Source: Sedimenticola selenatireducens
GTDB taxonomy: Bacteria > Pseudomonadota > Gammaproteobacteria > Chromatiales > Chromatiaceae
Direction of reading: 5' to 3'
Length of the DNA stretch: 64,000 bases
Assembly: GCF_007625115.1 (NCBI RefSeq)
Contig: NZ_VMNH01000003.1
Coordinates: forward strand, 62,001-126,000
Both the position numbers and the translations under genes were made by a program. Below the pieces are notes generated by a model. The model did not search any database and was not told where the DNA came from. It worked only from the letters and a program-made list of their open reading frames with translations. Positions 55,106 through 63,761 of the stretch are shown piece by piece. The first letter of the stretch is position 1. The number at the start of each line of letters is the position of its first letter.

Positions 55106-55343
55106 ACACAGCTTTCCTCAGTGTGCAAATAAATTAGGTCTGACTCTCTGGTTGAATAGTCTCTTCCAGCGGCGTATTTATAGGGGATAGTACTAATGAA
55201 TACGAGAGAAATTTTATTGTCGATACGATCATTAAATATGATCGTCTACAGTGTAGGCTAGGCAGAAATATAAGTTGCTTCGAGAGTGGATATGGGTGGG
55301 CTTGAATATAGATTCTTTTAATGGAAACAGGTGGTTTGTCGAT

Positions 55344-55374
55344 GTTGCCGAGCCTTTTTGTAGGGCCCGGCAAC
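55344..55374 (-). terminator. Hairpin downstream of gltA
   Basis: GTTGCCG (55344-55350) pairs with CGGCAAC (55368-55374), with inner GCC/GGC. It is 27 bp beyond the gltA stop; no T-run follows, so termination is unproven. The rest of the 295-bp gap up to 55106 shows nothing I can support. Confidence 0.5.
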
Positions 55375-55400
55375 GTGTGCCTCAAGAACGATTGTTTTGT

Positions 55401-56693
55401 TTACCAGCCGCGCTCAGACCTGGGGATAAATCGGCCTTCGTTTAGACCGGTGTAGACCTGACGAGGCCGCCAGATTTTACCGTCATTCTGACTATGTTGT
55501 TCATACCAATGGGCAATCCAGCCCGGTAGGCGTCCAATGGCAAAGATGACGGTAAACATACTTGTTGGAATACCAATAGCCCGCAGGATGATGCCGCTGT
55601 AAAAATCCACATTGGGGTAGAGTTTGCGTTCGATAAAGTAACTGTCGCTGAGGGCGATCTCTTCCAGTTTTTTAGCTATTTCTAAAAGGGGATCATTAAT
55701 GCCCAGCTTGTTGAGCAGCTTTTCACAGACGTCACGCAGAATCGTTGCGCGTGGGTCAAAATTTCTATAGACACGATGACCAAAGCCCATCAATTTAACC
55801 GAGCTGTCCTTATCCTTTGCCAGGGCGACATATGCCTCGGGTGTCATATTTCCTTGGTGAATCGCTTCCAGCATATCGATGACGGCCATATTGGCTCCGC
55901 CATGCAATGGACCCCAGAGCGCACTTACACCCGCGGCGCAGGAGGCAAACAGATTAGCGCCACTTGAGCCAACCATGCGAACGGTCGAGGTGCTGCAGTT
56001 CTGTTCGTGATCCGCGTGCAGAATAAGGATGAGGTTTAAGGCGGTGAGCACCTCTTCTTCCATGCTGTACTGCTTATAGGGTTCAGAGAACATCATATGC
56101 AGGAAATTGGACACGTAGGGTAGTGAAGGATCCGGATAGTTATAAGGCAGACCCAGCGAGCGTCTGTAGGCATAAGCGGCCAGTGTTCGTACCTTACTGA
56201 TGAGTCGAGCGGCGGCGCGGGCGAATTGTGTCTCGTCTTCCAGTTCAAGGAACTCAGGATGGAAACAGGAGAGGGTGGATATCATTGCCGACAGTACCGC
56301 CATCGGAGGTGCTGAACGGGGGAATCCAGCAAAATGATGCTTCATGTCCTCATCCAGATTCGCATTCTTTGTCAGGCTGGCGCTGAATTGTGCATACTGT
56401 TCCTGGTTGGGCAGTTCGCCAAAGATCAGCGCTAGAGCCACTTCAACAAAGTTGGGATTATCCTGGAATTGTTCGAGTGGAATCCCGCGATAACGGAGTA
56501 TGCCCAAGTCGCCTTCGATAAAGGTGATATCGCTCTGACAGCTTCCAGTATTACCTAGCCCTGGATCAAAGGTAATAAGTCCGCTTTGGCTGCGTAGATT
56601 GCGGATGTCGATGGCGTTATCGCCCTCTGTGCCGAAGATCACGGGCAATTCAAACTCTTTGCCCTGATAGGTCAGTTTTGCACTTTCAGACAT
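55401..56693 (-). CDS. gltA: Citrate synthase (type II)
   Basis: First step of the TCA cycle. 430 residues, the hexameric NADH-sensitive gammaproteobacterial type (GTEGDNAIDIRNLRSQSGLITFDPG region at the N-terminus). Catalytic residues in LHADHEQNCSTSTVR, GPLHGGANMAV and MGFGHRVYRNFDPRA, and the last Asp in NVDFYSGIILRAIGIP. Stands alone on the minus strand. Confidence 0.97.
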   Translation of the reverse strand: MSESAKLTYQGKEFELPVIFGTEGDNAIDIRNLRSQSGLITFDPGLGNTGSCQSDITFIEGDLGILRYRGIPLEQFQDNPNFVEVALALIFGELPNQEQYAQFSASLTKNANLDEDMKHHFAGFPRSAPPMAVLSAMISTLSCFHPEFLELEDETQFARAAARLISKVRTLAAYAYRRSLGLPYNYPDPSLPYVSNFLHMMFSEPYKQYSMEEEVLTALNLILILHADHEQNCSTSTVRMVGSSGANLFASCAAGVSALWGPLHGGANMAVIDMLEAIHQGNMTPEAYVALAKDKDSSVKLMGFGHRVYRNFDPRATILRDVCEKLLNKLGINDPLLEIAKKLEEIALSDSYFIERKLYPNVDFYSGIILRAIGIPTSMFTVIFAIGRLPGWIAHWYEQHSQNDGKIWRPRQVYTGLNEGRFIPRSERGW

Positions 56694-56923
56694 GGTGACT
56701 CCCTTTGGTGTCAGTATATTTGGCTGGAAAAGGCCCCTACGGCAGGGTGGGCCGGATGGTGCTAATGGTGAGGCTGTAAGAGCCTCGCAGAAAGCACTTT
56801 TTCAACAAAAATTTTTGCTTAAACCAACAAATAAGTTTTGCTTTCTATTTATAGTCGATTGATTTAAATCTGTCGCCGTTTTTCCCCTAATGACGTTAAT
56901 GAACAGGATAGGAGCAAAGTGTA

Positions 56924-57097
56924 GTGAGCAGAAGGCTGCGCAATGAGTTTGTCGAAGAGAGCGATGAGCTGGATTATCGTTTCAGCTACCGGAATCCTAA
57001 TGACCGGAAGCGTACTCGATCTGCAGACGTAGAGAGCCCTCGTGGCCGTAGTAAGATCCGCACCAAGCGTGAGCGAAAGAGTTTAGACGATTATTGA
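56924..57097 (+). CDS. Very basic 57-residue protein
   Basis: GTG start with AGGAG 9 nt upstream. Composition is highly charged: VSRRLRNEFVEESDELDYRF, then NDRKRTR and GRSKIRTKRERKSLDDY. No membrane segment or signal. Short charged proteins of this look occur in pseudomonads (PA3496-like), but the match is loose. Function unknown. It sits alone between gltA and the DUF155 operon. Confidence 0.6.
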   Translation: MSRRLRNEFVEESDELDYRFSYRNPNDRKRTRSADVESPRGRSKIRTKRERKSLDDY

Positions 57098-57243
57098 TCA
57101 TGCTGACCCTATAACGAATAACATTCAGGTTTCCTGTCTCGTGAGGTGTATTTTCTCTCAATAACACAAATGCTAACGGCAGTCTAAACGGTGTATGCTT
57201 GTATAAGGCGACCCTAATTTTGTTTGTTGAGTGAGTACATCTC

Positions 57244-58029
57244 ATGTTGTCATCTACTACCACGGCCCAGTCACTCCTTGTCGGACTGGGTATCGAGTTA
57301 AGACGCATCAATCACCTGGAAGCCATCTCCCGGGATCCCACTATTATCGCCATCCATGAGGGTGGTTACGCGGTGCTGTTTCGATTTGGCGTCGTGGTGT
57401 TGTTTGATGTCTCTCCCCAGGCTGAGGCGAAACTGCTCCAACAACTGCACCCCTTTATCAAACGGCCTTTTGACGCGCCCATTATTGAATCACTGGATAT
57501 TGAAATCATACCGGATGCAGAGGAGCGCTTTGCCTCGGGTAGGTTAATATTGCGCGTAGCCGAAGTACCGGTGTTGCAGTTGGTTGCCGATATTTTAGCC
57601 AAGAGTCTGGTGCTGGATCACTATGAGCAGCAGGCGTCTGGTGCCTTTGATCGTATTGAGCCGTTGGCTGAAAGAATGCAAGTTGCGGGGCATCTGCCTC
57701 GGCAGGCACATGATCTACTCTGTCACATCGGTGAGATTTTGCAGATACAGCATCGCATGGTGGCGCGTGCTCAGGTAGGCGAGAAACCCGATGTGCTCTG
57801 GGAGCACCCGGAACATGAGCGGCTCTGGCAGCGCCTGGAAAATGAGTATGAGATTGGGGAACGGCAGATAGCGTTAGAGCGTAAGCTCGATTTGATTAGT
57901 GGCACTGCTGAAACCCTGCTGGGTCTGATTCAAGATCGGCGAACACTACGTGTTGAGTGGTATATCGTTATACTCATTGTCATTGAGATAATACTCACCC
58001 TCTATGAGCTCTTTTTTAGGCATGCGTAA
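57244..58029 (+). CDS. RMD1/YagE (DUF155) family membrane-anchored protein
   Basis: 261 residues. RMD1-type soluble domain (YAVLFRFGVVVLFDVSPQAEA; LQLVADILAKSLVLDHYEQQ; LERKLDLISGTAETLLGLIQDRR) with one C-terminal membrane helix (WYIVILIVIEIILTLYELFF), i.e. tail-anchored. Eukaryotic Rmd1 relatives are mitochondrial and affect translation or meiotic division; the bacterial role is not known. Its stop shares a base with the next ATG (TAATG), coupling it to the GNAT-C39 gene. Confidence 0.9.
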   Translation: MLSSTTTAQSLLVGLGIELRRINHLEAISRDPTIIAIHEGGYAVLFRFGVVVLFDVSPQAEAKLLQQLHPFIKRPFDAPIIESLDIEIIPDAEERFASGRLILRVAEVPVLQLVADILAKSLVLDHYEQQASGAFDRIEPLAERMQVAGHLPRQAHDLLCHIGEILQIQHRMVARAQVGEKPDVLWEHPEHERLWQRLENEYEIGERQIALERKLDLISGTAETLLGLIQDRRTLRVEWYIVILIVIEIILTLYELFFRHA

Positions 58030-59150
58030 TGAATAGTGTGACCCCTGATTCGGGTTTGTTGATACGTAAGGCTCAACCAGATGATCTAGGGACGTTGGTA
58101 CAGCTGGAAGAGCAGTGTTTTGAAGCTGATCGAATTTCATCAAGGCAGTTTCGTTATTTGCTGAAAAAAGGCAATGCCGCCATTCTGGTCGCAGAAGAGC
58201 ATGGCGTCGCGCTAGGTGATGTCGTATTGCTTTTTTCACGTGCCACATCGGTTGCGCGACTCTACTCGATAGCCGTGATTGCGGATGCCAGAGGCAAGGG
58301 TGTCGGTCGTCGTTTGATGAAGGCAGCGGAGGCAGAGGCCTGGGCTCACCATCGCGCCTATCTGCGGCTGGAAGTGCGCAAGGATAATCATTCTGCACTG
58401 CGTCTTTATGATGCCTTGGGCTACCGTCGATTAGGTGAGTTCGTTGATTATTACGAAGATCACATGGATGCCTGGCGAATGGAAAAATCGCTGGCACCTG
58501 ATCTTCATCCGGAACTGACACCGGTACCTTATTATGAACAGAGTCTGGAATTTACCTGTGGTGCAGCCTCTTTGATGATGGCCATGAAGGCACTTGACCC
58601 TGATGTCATTTTCTCCCGACGCCTGGAGTTGCGACTCTGGCGTGAAGCCACAACGATTTTCATGACTTCAGGGCACGGTGGGTGTGGGCCGTATGGATTG
58701 GCTATTGCCGCGGTCAATAGAGGGTATGGCGTGGATGTCTATATCACGGGTTCGGGAACCCACTTGGGTGACTCGGTCCGTAGCAAGCACAAGAAAGAGG
58801 TGATGCGCCTGGTTCAAGAGGATATGTATGAAGAGTTACAGTCCCTGGGGGTGCCGATCAATCCGGCGGGTGTGACAGCGAAAGAGATTGATGAGTGCCT
58901 TCAGCGTAAAGGAATTCCTCTGGTGCTTATAAGTTCGTGGCAGATCTATAAGGCGCGGGTGCCTCATTGGGTGGTAGTGACCGGGTCAGATGACAGCTTT
59001 ATCTATGTTAATGATCCCTTTGTTGATCGTGATGAAGGTGAGACCTTAATTGATTCAATACATATGCCTATTTTAAAGGAGAAGTTTGAAACCATGGCAC
59101 GTTATGGGCGGGTAGGTTTACAGGCAATGGTGGTGCTCTATCATGACTGA
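58029..59150 (+). CDS. GNAT acetyltransferase fused to peptidase C39-like domain
   Basis: 373 residues. GNAT domain about 11-150 (RimI-like: ARLYSIAVIADARGKGVGRRLM acetyl-CoA loop; LRLEVRKDNHSALRLYDALGYRR). C39/papain-like domain about 163-373 with Q171 and C177 (YYEQSLEFTCGAASLMMA), H313 (VPHWVVVTG) and D329 (YVNDPF), a complete Cys-protease/transpeptidase-type site. Its 3' end overlaps the ATP-grasp gene by 8 bp. Probably acetylates and trims or transfers a peptide made by the neighbouring ligase; inference. Confidence 0.9.
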   Translation: MNSVTPDSGLLIRKAQPDDLGTLVQLEEQCFEADRISSRQFRYLLKKGNAAILVAEEHGVALGDVVLLFSRATSVARLYSIAVIADARGKGVGRRLMKAAEAEAWAHHRAYLRLEVRKDNHSALRLYDALGYRRLGEFVDYYEDHMDAWRMEKSLAPDLHPELTPVPYYEQSLEFTCGAASLMMAMKALDPDVIFSRRLELRLWREATTIFMTSGHGGCGPYGLAIAAVNRGYGVDVYITGSGTHLGDSVRSKHKKEVMRLVQEDMYEELQSLGVPINPAGVTAKEIDECLQRKGIPLVLISSWQIYKARVPHWVVVTGSDDSFIYVNDPFVDRDEGETLIDSIHMPILKEKFETMARYGRVGLQAMVVLYHD

Positions 59151-60627
59151 ACATCTGTTATTGGTTGAAAAGGCCAGCCATTGGAAGGGCCATGTTAATG
59201 GTTATCCTGTGGTGACGGCGGCTGAGTATCTGAAAGATCCAATCTGGCAGCAGAAACGCGGATTACGCATCGTTAATCTCTGCCGCTCACAAAAGTATCT
59301 GGGGGAGGGGTATTATTGTTCACTGCTGGCAGAAGCCCGTGGGCATAAGGTAATCCCTTCTGTGAGGACGCTGCGTGATTTGAGTCGAAAGTCACTTTAC
59401 TCTTTGGAAACCGAAGACCTGGACAAGCAGGTTCAACGTATACTGGGTCGCCGTCACAAAGGGGTGGAGACAACCTCGTTCAGTGTGACGATGATGTTTG
59501 GCAACTCTCCGCTGAAGGACTTTCAGCCGCTGGCGCGCGAGCTTTTCGAACTCTTCCGTGCCCCACTCATGCGCATTGTTTTTGAAAAAAAGGCGGACTG
59601 GCGCATTACTGGTATTAAAGCGCTGGGCATACAGGATCTCTCAGATGATCAACAGGATGAGCTGGATGATGCACTTAACGGCTACCTGAGTAAGCGCTGG
59701 CAAGCGCCCAGGCAGAAAAGAATGGGCCGTTATGATCTGGCGATCCTGCAGAATCCGCAGGAGGCGATGCCGCCCTCTGATCCCAAAGCATTGAAAAAGT
59801 TTGTCCGTGCGGCGAAAAAGTATGGCCTGGATGCGGAGCTTATATCTCCCAAAGACTACGGCCGACTGAGTGAGTTTGACGCACTCTTCATAAGAGAAAC
59901 CACAGCCATTGATCACCACACTTATCGGTTTGCCCGTAAGGCGGCATCAGAGGGACTGGTTGTTATTGATGACCCGGATTCAATTTTGCGGTGTACCAAT
60001 AAGATATACCTGGAAGAGCTACTGAAATTACATCGTGTCTCGACACCTGAGACGGTGATTGTTCGCTCCGGTGGGCTGGATGAGTTGGAAGAGAAGATTG
60101 CTTACCCCATTGTCCTCAAGGTGCCGGATGGATCGTTCTCTCTAGGCGTCTACAAGGTCGAGAACCGCCAACAGCTGGAGCAGGTATCCAGGAAGATGTT
60201 CAAGGATTCCGATCTCCTGTTGGGGCAGGCCTACACCTATACCCCGTTTGATTGGCGAGTGGGTATTATTAATCGCAAGCCGCTCTATGTTTGCCAATAC
60301 TTTATGTCTAAGGATCATTGGCAGATATACGATCACAGTAGTGTGGATAAAGAGGGTGATTTCCGCACCTTTGCCATAGCCGATGCACCGAAAAAAGTGG
60401 TGGATACCGCTCTCAAGGCAGCCAATCTGATCGGTAACGGTCTGTATGGTGTGGATCTGAAAGAGACGGAGAACGGCATTGTGGTAATTGAGGTTAATGA
60501 TAACCCCAGTATTGACTCGGGTGTCGAGGATCAGGTTCTGGGTGATGCACTCTATGAGCAGATCATGGAAGAGTTTCTGGTTCGCATAGAGGCGGGGAAG
60601 ACTCCCGTGAGTAATTCCCGCCCTTGA
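59143..60627 (+). CDS. RLAN-domain ATP-grasp ligase (RimK-like)
   Basis: 494 residues. N-terminal RLAN (RimK-like ATP-grasp N-terminal) domain about 1-190 (LRIVNLCRSQKYLGEGYYCSLLAEARGH), a linker, and an ATP-grasp domain about 270-480: YPIVLKVPDGSFSLGVYKV (nucleotide Lys), PFDWRVGIINRKPLYVCQY, GVDLKETENGIVVIEVNDNPS (Mg ligands). ATP-grasp enzymes form amide bonds between an acyl phosphate and an amine; RimK adds glutamates to S6, but this subfamily more likely builds a small peptide or modifies a peptide end. Last gene of the operon. Confidence 0.92.
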   Translation: MTEHLLLVEKASHWKGHVNGYPVVTAAEYLKDPIWQQKRGLRIVNLCRSQKYLGEGYYCSLLAEARGHKVIPSVRTLRDLSRKSLYSLETEDLDKQVQRILGRRHKGVETTSFSVTMMFGNSPLKDFQPLARELFELFRAPLMRIVFEKKADWRITGIKALGIQDLSDDQQDELDDALNGYLSKRWQAPRQKRMGRYDLAILQNPQEAMPPSDPKALKKFVRAAKKYGLDAELISPKDYGRLSEFDALFIRETTAIDHHTYRFARKAASEGLVVIDDPDSILRCTNKIYLEELLKLHRVSTPETVIVRSGGLDELEEKIAYPIVLKVPDGSFSLGVYKVENRQQLEQVSRKMFKDSDLLLGQAYTYTPFDWRVGIINRKPLYVCQYFMSKDHWQIYDHSSVDKEGDFRTFAIADAPKKVVDTALKAANLIGNGLYGVDLKETENGIVVIEVNDNPSIDSGVEDQVLGDALYEQIMEEFLVRIEAGKTPVSNSRP

Positions 60628-60649
60628 GGGTTCGTTGTTCTTGGTGATG

Positions 60650-60699
60650 TCATCGTAGTGGCTGGCTTATTGTTTTGTGTAAGCTGGTGACTACGATGA
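60650..60699 (+). repeat. Long inverted repeat after the ATP-grasp gene
   Basis: Outer arms TCATCGTAGT (60650-60659) and ACTACGATGA (60690-60699) are perfect; the inner part (GGCTGGCTTA with TAAGCTGGTG) continues the stem through G-U pairs, giving about 20 base pairs around a T/G-rich 10-nt loop. No T-run after it. As RNA it would be a very stable hairpin ending the operon or protecting its 3' end. Confidence 0.65.
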
Positions 60700-60831
60700 T
60701 GCAAAATGAAATAATCTCTGTGCGGCTTCTTCTTGTAGCCATTAATAAACGGTTGCCTTTGCATTGCTTACATTATTGTTGCTATTCTCGGCGTACATAA
60801 TCCAGCGGTTGTGTATTGAGATCTGCGCCAT

Positions 60832-61797
60832 ATGCTTACAAAAGCAACTAAAAATAATACGAAGAAGCCTCCCCTGGCGATAGGGCGAAGTGCCCCATGG
60901 TGTGAAGTTATTGCCATGGCAAAGAAGATGGCGCCTCTACAGATGCCTGTGCTTATTACCGGGGAGAGTGGTGTGGGTAAGGAGGTGGTTGCTCAGATCC
61001 TTCATTATTGGAGCGAGCGCGAGCAGTCAAACTTCATTCCCCTGAATTGTGGATTGCTGCAAGATCAGCTACTTGAAAGTGAACTGTTTGGCCATAAGAA
61101 GGGTTCATTTACCGGGGCAATTCAGGAGCATGACGGGCTGTTTCATGCAGCCACGGAGGGTACGCTCTTTCTCGATGAGATCGGTGAATTGTCGGCGACC
61201 TGTCAGGCAAAGTTACTACGTGTTCTGGAAACAGGCGAATACCGGCCGATGGGCAGCACGCAGATCAAGCGCACCAATGCCCGCATTATTGCAGCCACTC
61301 ACCGCGACCTGGAAAAGATGATCTCCCAAGGGCGATTTCGCCAGGACCTCTATTATCGCCTGAATGTTTTGACTATCAATATCCCCCCGCTGAACCAGCG
61401 TACGGATGATATTCCCTTGTTGGTTGATCACTTCCTGGGTCAGACGCTGGGTGGAACAACGCCGCCCGTATTGGCGCCCGGTGCCATGAAGCAGCTGATG
61501 GGACATCACTGGCCTGGAAATGTCCGGGAATTGAAGAATGTAATTGAGCGTCTTCGCGTCTATTGTGATGGGGAGATTAGAGCGGAGAGTGTTGAGTCTA
61601 TGCTCTCAAGCCAGTCGGTCAATGGTGTAGGCGATAATTCGTTGGCGACCTTCCACGCTGCCGGGACTTTGGCCCGAATGGAGCACGCCTATGTTCAATG
61701 GGTGATTGAGCGGTGTGAAGGGAATATCAGCCAGGCGGCTCGAATATTGGGTGTCTCCAGAACCACAATCTACAAAATTCAAAATACGCTCCAGTAA
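60832..61797 (+). CDS. Sigma-54 activator without a sensor domain (PspF-like layout)
   Basis: 321 residues. AAA+ domain from about residue 18: GESGVGKEVVAQ Walker A, GHKKGSFTGAI (GAFTGA loop with Ser for Ala), GTLFLDEIGEL Walker B, GRFRQDLYYRLNVLTINIPPL, HHWPGNVRELKNVIERL. Fis-type HTH at the end (CEGNISQAARILGVSRTTIYKIQN). No N-terminal receiver, GAF or other sensor, so it must be controlled by a partner protein or by level. It lies directly upstream of the dyads and -24/-12 promoter of the aryl-CoA ligase gene, its likely target. Confidence 0.95.
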   Translation: MLTKATKNNTKKPPLAIGRSAPWCEVIAMAKKMAPLQMPVLITGESGVGKEVVAQILHYWSEREQSNFIPLNCGLLQDQLLESELFGHKKGSFTGAIQEHDGLFHAATEGTLFLDEIGELSATCQAKLLRVLETGEYRPMGSTQIKRTNARIIAATHRDLEKMISQGRFRQDLYYRLNVLTINIPPLNQRTDDIPLLVDHFLGQTLGGTTPPVLAPGAMKQLMGHHWPGNVRELKNVIERLRVYCDGEIRAESVESMLSSQSVNGVGDNSLATFHAAGTLARMEHAYVQWVIERCEGNISQAARILGVSRTTIYKIQNTLQ

Positions 61798-61832
61798 GTA
61801 GAAATATAATGCAATCTCTCCCTCTCGAATAA

Positions 61833-61849
61833 TGTCCATTTTATGGACA
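61833..61849. promoter_or_regulatory. Upstream activator dyad 1
   Basis: TGTCCATTTTATGGACA, 17 bp, fits TGTYC-N7-GRACA. Centre about 214 bp above the -24 element. Likely binding site of the adjacent sigma-54 activator. Confidence 0.6.
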
Positions 61850-61934
61850 TACTGTTAATCTGTTGCTCGCTTCACCATTACTTATTGAAATATATGTATT
61901 ATTCGTCAATTAGACAAATAATAATTCTACAAAG

Positions 61935-61951
61935 TGTTCGTTATATGAACA
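61935..61951. promoter_or_regulatory. Upstream activator dyad 2
   Basis: TGTTCGTTATATGAACA, 17 bp, same TGTYC-N7-GRACA layout as the first dyad and 102 bp from it. Centre about 112 bp above the -24 element, a normal enhancer distance. Confidence 0.6.
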
Positions 61952-62052
61952 GTTAATGGCGGATCAGTCGCGTACCTTTCTCGATAAATGGGCATAATAA
62001 ACATTATAAATATTAGGTAATTAGCCGTTTTCTCGTGGGAGAAGAGAAGGTC

Positions 62053-62069
62053 TTGGCCTGGAATATGCA
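62053..62069 (+). promoter_or_regulatory. Sigma-54 (-24/-12) promoter
   Basis: TTGGCCTGGAATATGCA: GG at 62055-62056 and GC at 62067-62068 with exactly 10 nt between, matching YTGGCACGN4TTGCW at most positions. 64 bp before the ligase start codon. Confidence 0.7.
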
Positions 62070-62132
62070 AAATAATTCATCGTATAAAGAATAATATAAG
62101 AAATATTAAGCACTGACTTGGCGGAGCGATAA

Positions 62133-63716
62133 TTGCGTATGACCCTTCCACAGACCTATGTCGAAAGTGCCATGAATGCCGGTGACGAGATATTGAGTCC
62201 TGCCCTGAGTCAAGGGTTGGGTGATGCGATCGCCATTATTGATGAATCAGAATCGATCAGTTACGCCCAATTGGATGCTCGTGCGAATCAGTATGGCAAT
62301 GCCTTACGGTCGCAGGGTGTATTGCCAGAAGAGCGGGTGCTTTTTTTACTGGAAGATTCCGTTGATCTCGTGGCGGCCTACCTTGGCGTGATGCGCATCG
62401 GTGCGGTGGCTATCACCTACAATCGGATGGCTGTTGAGAAAGATCTGGTCTTTATTATTAATGAAAGTCGAGCTCGCGTACTGTTTATTGAAGGTGAATA
62501 TTTAGAGACATTCCAGCAATTCCAATCTGCAATCACTCATCCGTTCAGATTGATCATCAGGAATGGTGAGTCTGAGGGTCATCTCTCAACCAAGGATTTA
62601 CTAAACGATAGCTCTTCAGTACGCCAGATCACCGCAATGTCACCTGACGATATGGCATTCTGGATATATACCTCAGGCACTACAGGAAAGCCAAAGGCGG
62701 CAGTGCATCTGCATCACGATGTGATTGTCAGTGATCTACATCTACGTGAAAACCTCAAGGTTCAGCCGGGTGAAAAGATTCTCTGCACTTCTAAACTGTT
62801 TTTTGCCTACCCCTTGGCCCACGGTTTTTTTGCCGGACTGCGTTGTGGTGCGACCCTGATTTTGTTTGATGGTTGGCCAACCCCTGAGCGAACCGGTTAT
62901 CTAATCGAAAAACACCGACCCGATCTGTTATTCAGTGTGCCGACCTTTTATCGCAAACTCCTTAATGAAGGGATTGCCAATCATCCCGCTTTTACAAACA
63001 TCCGTTGCTGTGTTTCAGCGGGTGAGCAGTTACCCGTGCCTCTGCATGAAGAGTGGCTGCAAGTCACGGGGAATAAGATCTATCAGGGTATTGGCACAAC
63101 CGAGACGTTGATTCTGTTTATTGTCAATACACCGGATGCACATAAACCGGGGGCGACAGGGCGAGTGGTTCCCTGGGCAGAAGTGCGTTTGACCACGCAG
63201 GAGGGTGAGCCTATTAATTCACCGGATACGCCTGGTGTGGCTTGGCTCCGAATGCCATCCGTGTGTGACCGCTATTGGAATCGCCAGGATATGACGCGTC
63301 ATGCATTCAGTGGCGTGTGGTATCGCACAGGCGATATATTCAGCTTTGATGATGAGGGGTGGTGGTATCACCAGGGGCGTGCTGATCACATGTTGAAAAT
63401 ATCCGGACAATGGGTGAGCCCAGGAGAGATTGAGTGTTGCGCCCTGTCATTGGCCGAAGTCGGTGAGGCCGCTGTTGTGGAGGCATCGGGTAAAGAGGGT
63501 CTAAGCGAGATCGTATTATTCCTTGAGCCAAAATATCCTGATGTTGATCGGGTGATGTTGACGCGGCAGGTACAGAGCGCGCTAAAAAAACAGTTAGCAC
63601 ATTTTAAATGTCCGAAAGACGTGCGGATCATAGATGAAGTACCGAAGACGGCCACGGGCAAGATTCAAAAGTTCAAATTACAACAAATGCTTGAAGAGAC
63701 CATGCCGGCCATATGA
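62133..63716 (+). CDS. Benzoate-CoA-ligase-family aryl-CoA synthetase
   Basis: 527 residues, ANL superfamily. Adenylation motif WIYTSGTTGKPKAAVHLHHD, then YQGIGTTETL, YRTGDIFSFDDEGWWYHQGR, the hinge DHMLKISGQWVSPGEIE, and the catalytic Lys in KTATGKIQKFKL. The closest pattern is the benzoate-CoA ligase group, which activates benzoate or hydroxybenzoates for (often anaerobic) breakdown; exact substrate unknown. A TTG start is preferred because GGAG lies 7 nt upstream; an ATG 6 bp later is the alternative. A TRAP binding protein gene follows after 45 bp. Confidence 0.9.
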   Translation: MRMTLPQTYVESAMNAGDEILSPALSQGLGDAIAIIDESESISYAQLDARANQYGNALRSQGVLPEERVLFLLEDSVDLVAAYLGVMRIGAVAITYNRMAVEKDLVFIINESRARVLFIEGEYLETFQQFQSAITHPFRLIIRNGESEGHLSTKDLLNDSSSVRQITAMSPDDMAFWIYTSGTTGKPKAAVHLHHDVIVSDLHLRENLKVQPGEKILCTSKLFFAYPLAHGFFAGLRCGATLILFDGWPTPERTGYLIEKHRPDLLFSVPTFYRKLLNEGIANHPAFTNIRCCVSAGEQLPVPLHEEWLQVTGNKIYQGIGTTETLILFIVNTPDAHKPGATGRVVPWAEVRLTTQEGEPINSPDTPGVAWLRMPSVCDRYWNRQDMTRHAFSGVWYRTGDIFSFDDEGWWYHQGRADHMLKISGQWVSPGEIECCALSLAEVGEAAVVEASGKEGLSEIVLFLEPKYPDVDRVMLTRQVQSALKKQLAHFKCPKDVRIIDEVPKTATGKIQKFKLQQMLEETMPAI

Positions 63717-63761
63717 TGTATTTATCTGACTGGACCGGATAGTTAACCGAGGAGGAACGTA

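Noticed and set aside
55134-55385. 83-codon minus-strand frame between gltA and the small secreted protein
   Set aside because: Poor codon composition, crosses the hairpin at 55344-55374 and has no family resemblance.
61873-61920. Third possible activator half-dyad (TTCGTC-AATTA-GACAA)
   Set aside because: It does not fit the TGTYC-N7-GRACA layout shared by the two accepted 17-bp dyads.
62115-62137. Second possible -24/-12 element (TTGGCGGAGCGATAATTGC)
   Set aside because: The GG to GC distance is too long for sigma-54, and it would overlap the ribosome binding site; the element at 62053-62069 has correct spacing.
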